DNA from: Streptomyces sp. MP131-18
GTDB taxonomy: Bacteria; Actinomycetota; Actinomycetes; Streptomycetales; Streptomycetaceae
Direction: 5' to 3'
Assembly (NCBI RefSeq): GCF_001984575.1
Contig: NZ_LZNS01000001.1
Span: forward strand, 6,630,951 to 6,694,950
DNA length: 64,000 nt
In this document: positions 62,430 to 64,000 of the stretch, in pieces
Position numbering within the stretch: position 1 is the first letter of the stretch
Layout of the letters: each line of letters opens with the position of its first letter
Notes under the pieces: model-generated
Told to the model about the DNA's origin: nothing
Databases searched by the model: none
The model's input: only the letters and a program-made list of their open reading frames with translations
Program-made: the position numbers and the translations under genes

Positions 62430-63292
62430 GACTTTACGGCGCCGGTGAGCAGGTCGAGGCTCCAGAACCGCTGGATGAACAGGAACAGGGCGATCAGCGG
62501 CAGCACGGCGAGCAGCGAGCCGGTGATCACCAGGGTGTAGAGGGAGGGGCTGTTGGACCCCTGGTTCAGCAGCGTGTAGAGGCCCAGCGTCATCGGGAAC
62601 TTCTCGTCGTCGCTGAGCATGATGAACGGCAGCAGGAAGTTGTTCCAGATGGCGACGAACTGGAACAGGAAGATCGTGACCAGACCCGGCAGCATCATCG
62701 GCAGGGCGATGGTCCGGAAGGTCCGCCACTCGCCCGCGCCGTCCATGCGGGCCGCCTCCAGCACGTCGGACGGCACCGCGGCCGTCGCGTAGATGCGGGC
62801 GAGGTAGATGCCGTAGGGGGACAGCAGCACGGGCAGCAGCACGGACAGCCTGCTGCCGGCGAGGTCGGCCTCGGCGAGCAGCAGGTACTGGGGCACGGCC
62901 AGGATCACCGGGGGCATCAGCACCCCGGCCAGCAGTACTCCGAAGACGGCTTCCCGGCCGCGGAACCGGTACACGGCCAGGGCGTACCCGCCCAGGGCGG
63001 ACACCGCGCAGGACAGGACGGCGCCGACGCCCGCGTAGAGCACGGAGTTGGCCATCCACCGCCAGTACACGCCGTCGCGGTAGGCGGACAGGTCGGCGAT
63101 GTTGTCCAGCAGCCCGGTGCCGGGGGCGAAGGTGAAGGTGGAGAACAGCTCGTCGCCCGCCTTCGTCGAGGCGACCAGCACCCAGGCCACGGGCACCAGG
63201 CAGTACAGGGCGCCGAGCAGCAGCGCGGCGGTGGGCAGCAGCGCGACGCGGCGCGGGGCCGCGCGCCCCGGGCGCAGGGCCTGGGCGGTCAT
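62426..63292 (-). CDS. Carbohydrate ABC transporter permease (MalG-like)
   Basis: 288 residues, six membrane segments. The EAA loop DVLEAARMDGAGEWRTFRTI, then LPMMLPGLVTIFLFQFVAIW matches the MalG class (EAA-x3-G-x9-I-x-L-P). FLFIQRFWSLDLLTGAVKS closes it. ATG 63292 overlaps the upstream permease stop by four bases (ATGA). Forms the inner-membrane pore with the other permease. Confidence 0.95.
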   Translation of the reverse strand: MTAQALRPGRAAPRRVALLPTAALLLGALYCLVPVAWVLVASTKAGDELFSTFTFAPGTGLLDNIADLSAYRDGVYWRWMANSVLYAGVGAVLSCAVSALGGYALAVYRFRGREAVFGVLLAGVLMPPVILAVPQYLLLAEADLAGSRLSVLLPVLLSPYGIYLARIYATAAVPSDVLEAARMDGAGEWRTFRTIALPMMLPGLVTIFLFQFVAIWNNFLLPFIMLSDDEKFPMTLGLYTLLNQGSNSPSLYTLVITGSLLAVLPLIALFLFIQRFWSLDLLTGAVKS

Positions 63293-64000
63293 CGGGCTTC
63301 CTCCTGGCGGGTGCGGGCGCCGGCCGCGCGCAGGAAGCCGAACGACAGGGCGAGGGTGACGACGGCGATGACGACGGCGGTCGCGGCGGCGGAGTGGACG
63401 TCGCCGGTGTCGAACGCGTCGCGGTAGACCTTCATCAGCGGGCTCCAGGTGGTGGAGATGCCGTTGGTCAGGGGGCGGAGCGTGGTGGGCTCGCTGAAGA
63501 CCTGGAGGGTGGCGATGATCGAGAAGAAGAAGGTGAGCACGAGCGCGGGCGTCACCATGGGGACCTTGATGCGCAGCGCGATCTGGAGCTGGGAGCAGCC
63601 GTCGAGGCGGGCGGCCTCGTGGACGTCGGCCGGAATGGCGCGCAGGGCGGTGTAGATGACGATCATGTTGAAGCCGGTGCCGCCCCAGACCGCGATGTTG
63701 GCGAGGGCCGCGTACAGCGCGCCGCCGCCGAGCAGGTCGGGCTCCGGCAGGCCGAGCGCGTCGAGGGTGTGGTGCAGCGGGCTGACGGACGGCAGGTAGA
63801 GGAAGCCCCACAGCAGGGCGGCGATCACGCCTGGCACGGCGTAGGGCAGGAAGATCACCAGGCGGCCGAAGCGGCGTCCGCGGACCCGGTCGGCGTCGAG
63901 GATCAGCGCGAACAGCAGCGCGAGCCCGAGCATGACGGGCACCACGATGAGCCCGTACACGCCGACGCGCAGGGCGCCGTCGAGCAGTTCGGGATCGGAC
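63289..64000 (-). CDS. Carbohydrate ABC transporter permease (MalF-like), 5' end outside window
   Basis: About 237 residues are visible. The frame runs to the window edge (SDPELLDGALRVGVYGLIVV then PVMLGLALLFALIL). EAA loop EAARLDGCSQLQIALRIKVP then MVTPALVLTFFFSIIATLQV. A GTG at 63960 is an internal codon, not the start, because the upstream residues align with the family. Couples to the MalG-like gene by a four-base overlap; binding-protein gene presumably lies beyond the edge. Confidence 0.93.
   Translation of the reverse strand, partial: SDPELLDGALRVGVYGLIVVPVMLGLALLFALILDADRVRGRRFGRLVIFLPYAVPGVIAALLWGFLYLPSVSPLHHTLDALGLPEPDLLGGGALYAALANIAVWGGTGFNMIVIYTALRAIPADVHEAARLDGCSQLQIALRIKVPMVTPALVLTFFFSIIATLQVFSEPTTLRPLTNGISTTWSPLMKVYRDAFDTGDVHSAAATAVVIAVVTLALSFGFLRAAGARTRQEEAR

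Overview
The window is very GC-rich with strong third-position G/C bias. It carries families typical of Streptomyces or a close relative: Scr1-type DUF5753/DUF397 pairs, a PASTA-repeat Ser/Thr kinase, an RsbRST-type partner-switching module, a Tat-exported PhoX, and one rare TTA (bldA-type) codon in a large accessory gene. No rRNA, tRNA or CRISPR array was seen.

Layout. 0-9.5 kb: the 5' part of a dapA-family gene (cut by the window edge), a periplasmic-binding-fold protein without a signal peptide, a small secreted two-repeat cysteine protein, a secreted nuclease, a zinc-ribbon TetR regulator, a P450/ferredoxin pair, a conserved hypothetical and a transglutaminase-like protein. 9.8-12.4 kb: a DUF397/DUF5753/HATPase regulatory trio and a Phd/VapC-type toxin-antitoxin pair whose antitoxin is frameshifted.

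12.5-25.3 kb is the most unusual part. It holds an unrecognised 742-aa protein, a DUF3800 gene with no normal start, relics of an IS1380 transposase and a DUF5753 regulator, and two very large superfamily 1 helicases in tandem. The first has a coiled-coil insert, a phospholipase-D (HKD) nuclease motif and a zinc ribbon. The second has DUF4011, helicase, Vsr-like nuclease and DUF3320 parts, the plan of Hhe-type anti-phage proteins. I read this as a probable defence island; the two-helicase arrangement is the lead candidate for an undescribed system.

25.3-35.2 kb: TetR/nitroreductase and TetR/FAD-monooxygenase/MFS units separated by a decayed IS5-type transposase, a repeat-bearing gap, a secreted beta-helix protein, a chimeric GntR/pectate-lyase pseudogene and an EstB-like serine hydrolase. 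A 53-bp direct repeat occurs at 15.65 and 31.64 kb.

35.3-48.3 kb: sugar-acid catabolism (uronate dehydrogenase, 5-dehydro-4-deoxyglucarate dehydratase, 2-oxoglutarate semialdehyde dehydrogenase, IclR regulator) interrupted by a nucleobase permease, a PASTA kinase and a two-component operon. The aldarate dehydratase step is missing here. 48.5-56.6 kb: PhoX, SpoIIE-type phosphatases, a MarR regulator and an RsbR-S-T-(HATPase/PP2C)-U operon. 56.6-64 kb: an FAD oxidoreductase/WYL-regulator pair flanked by two identical hairpins, a secreted protein, an aminoglycoside-phosphotransferase-like kinase, and a sugar ABC permease/permease/LacI operon that runs off the right edge.
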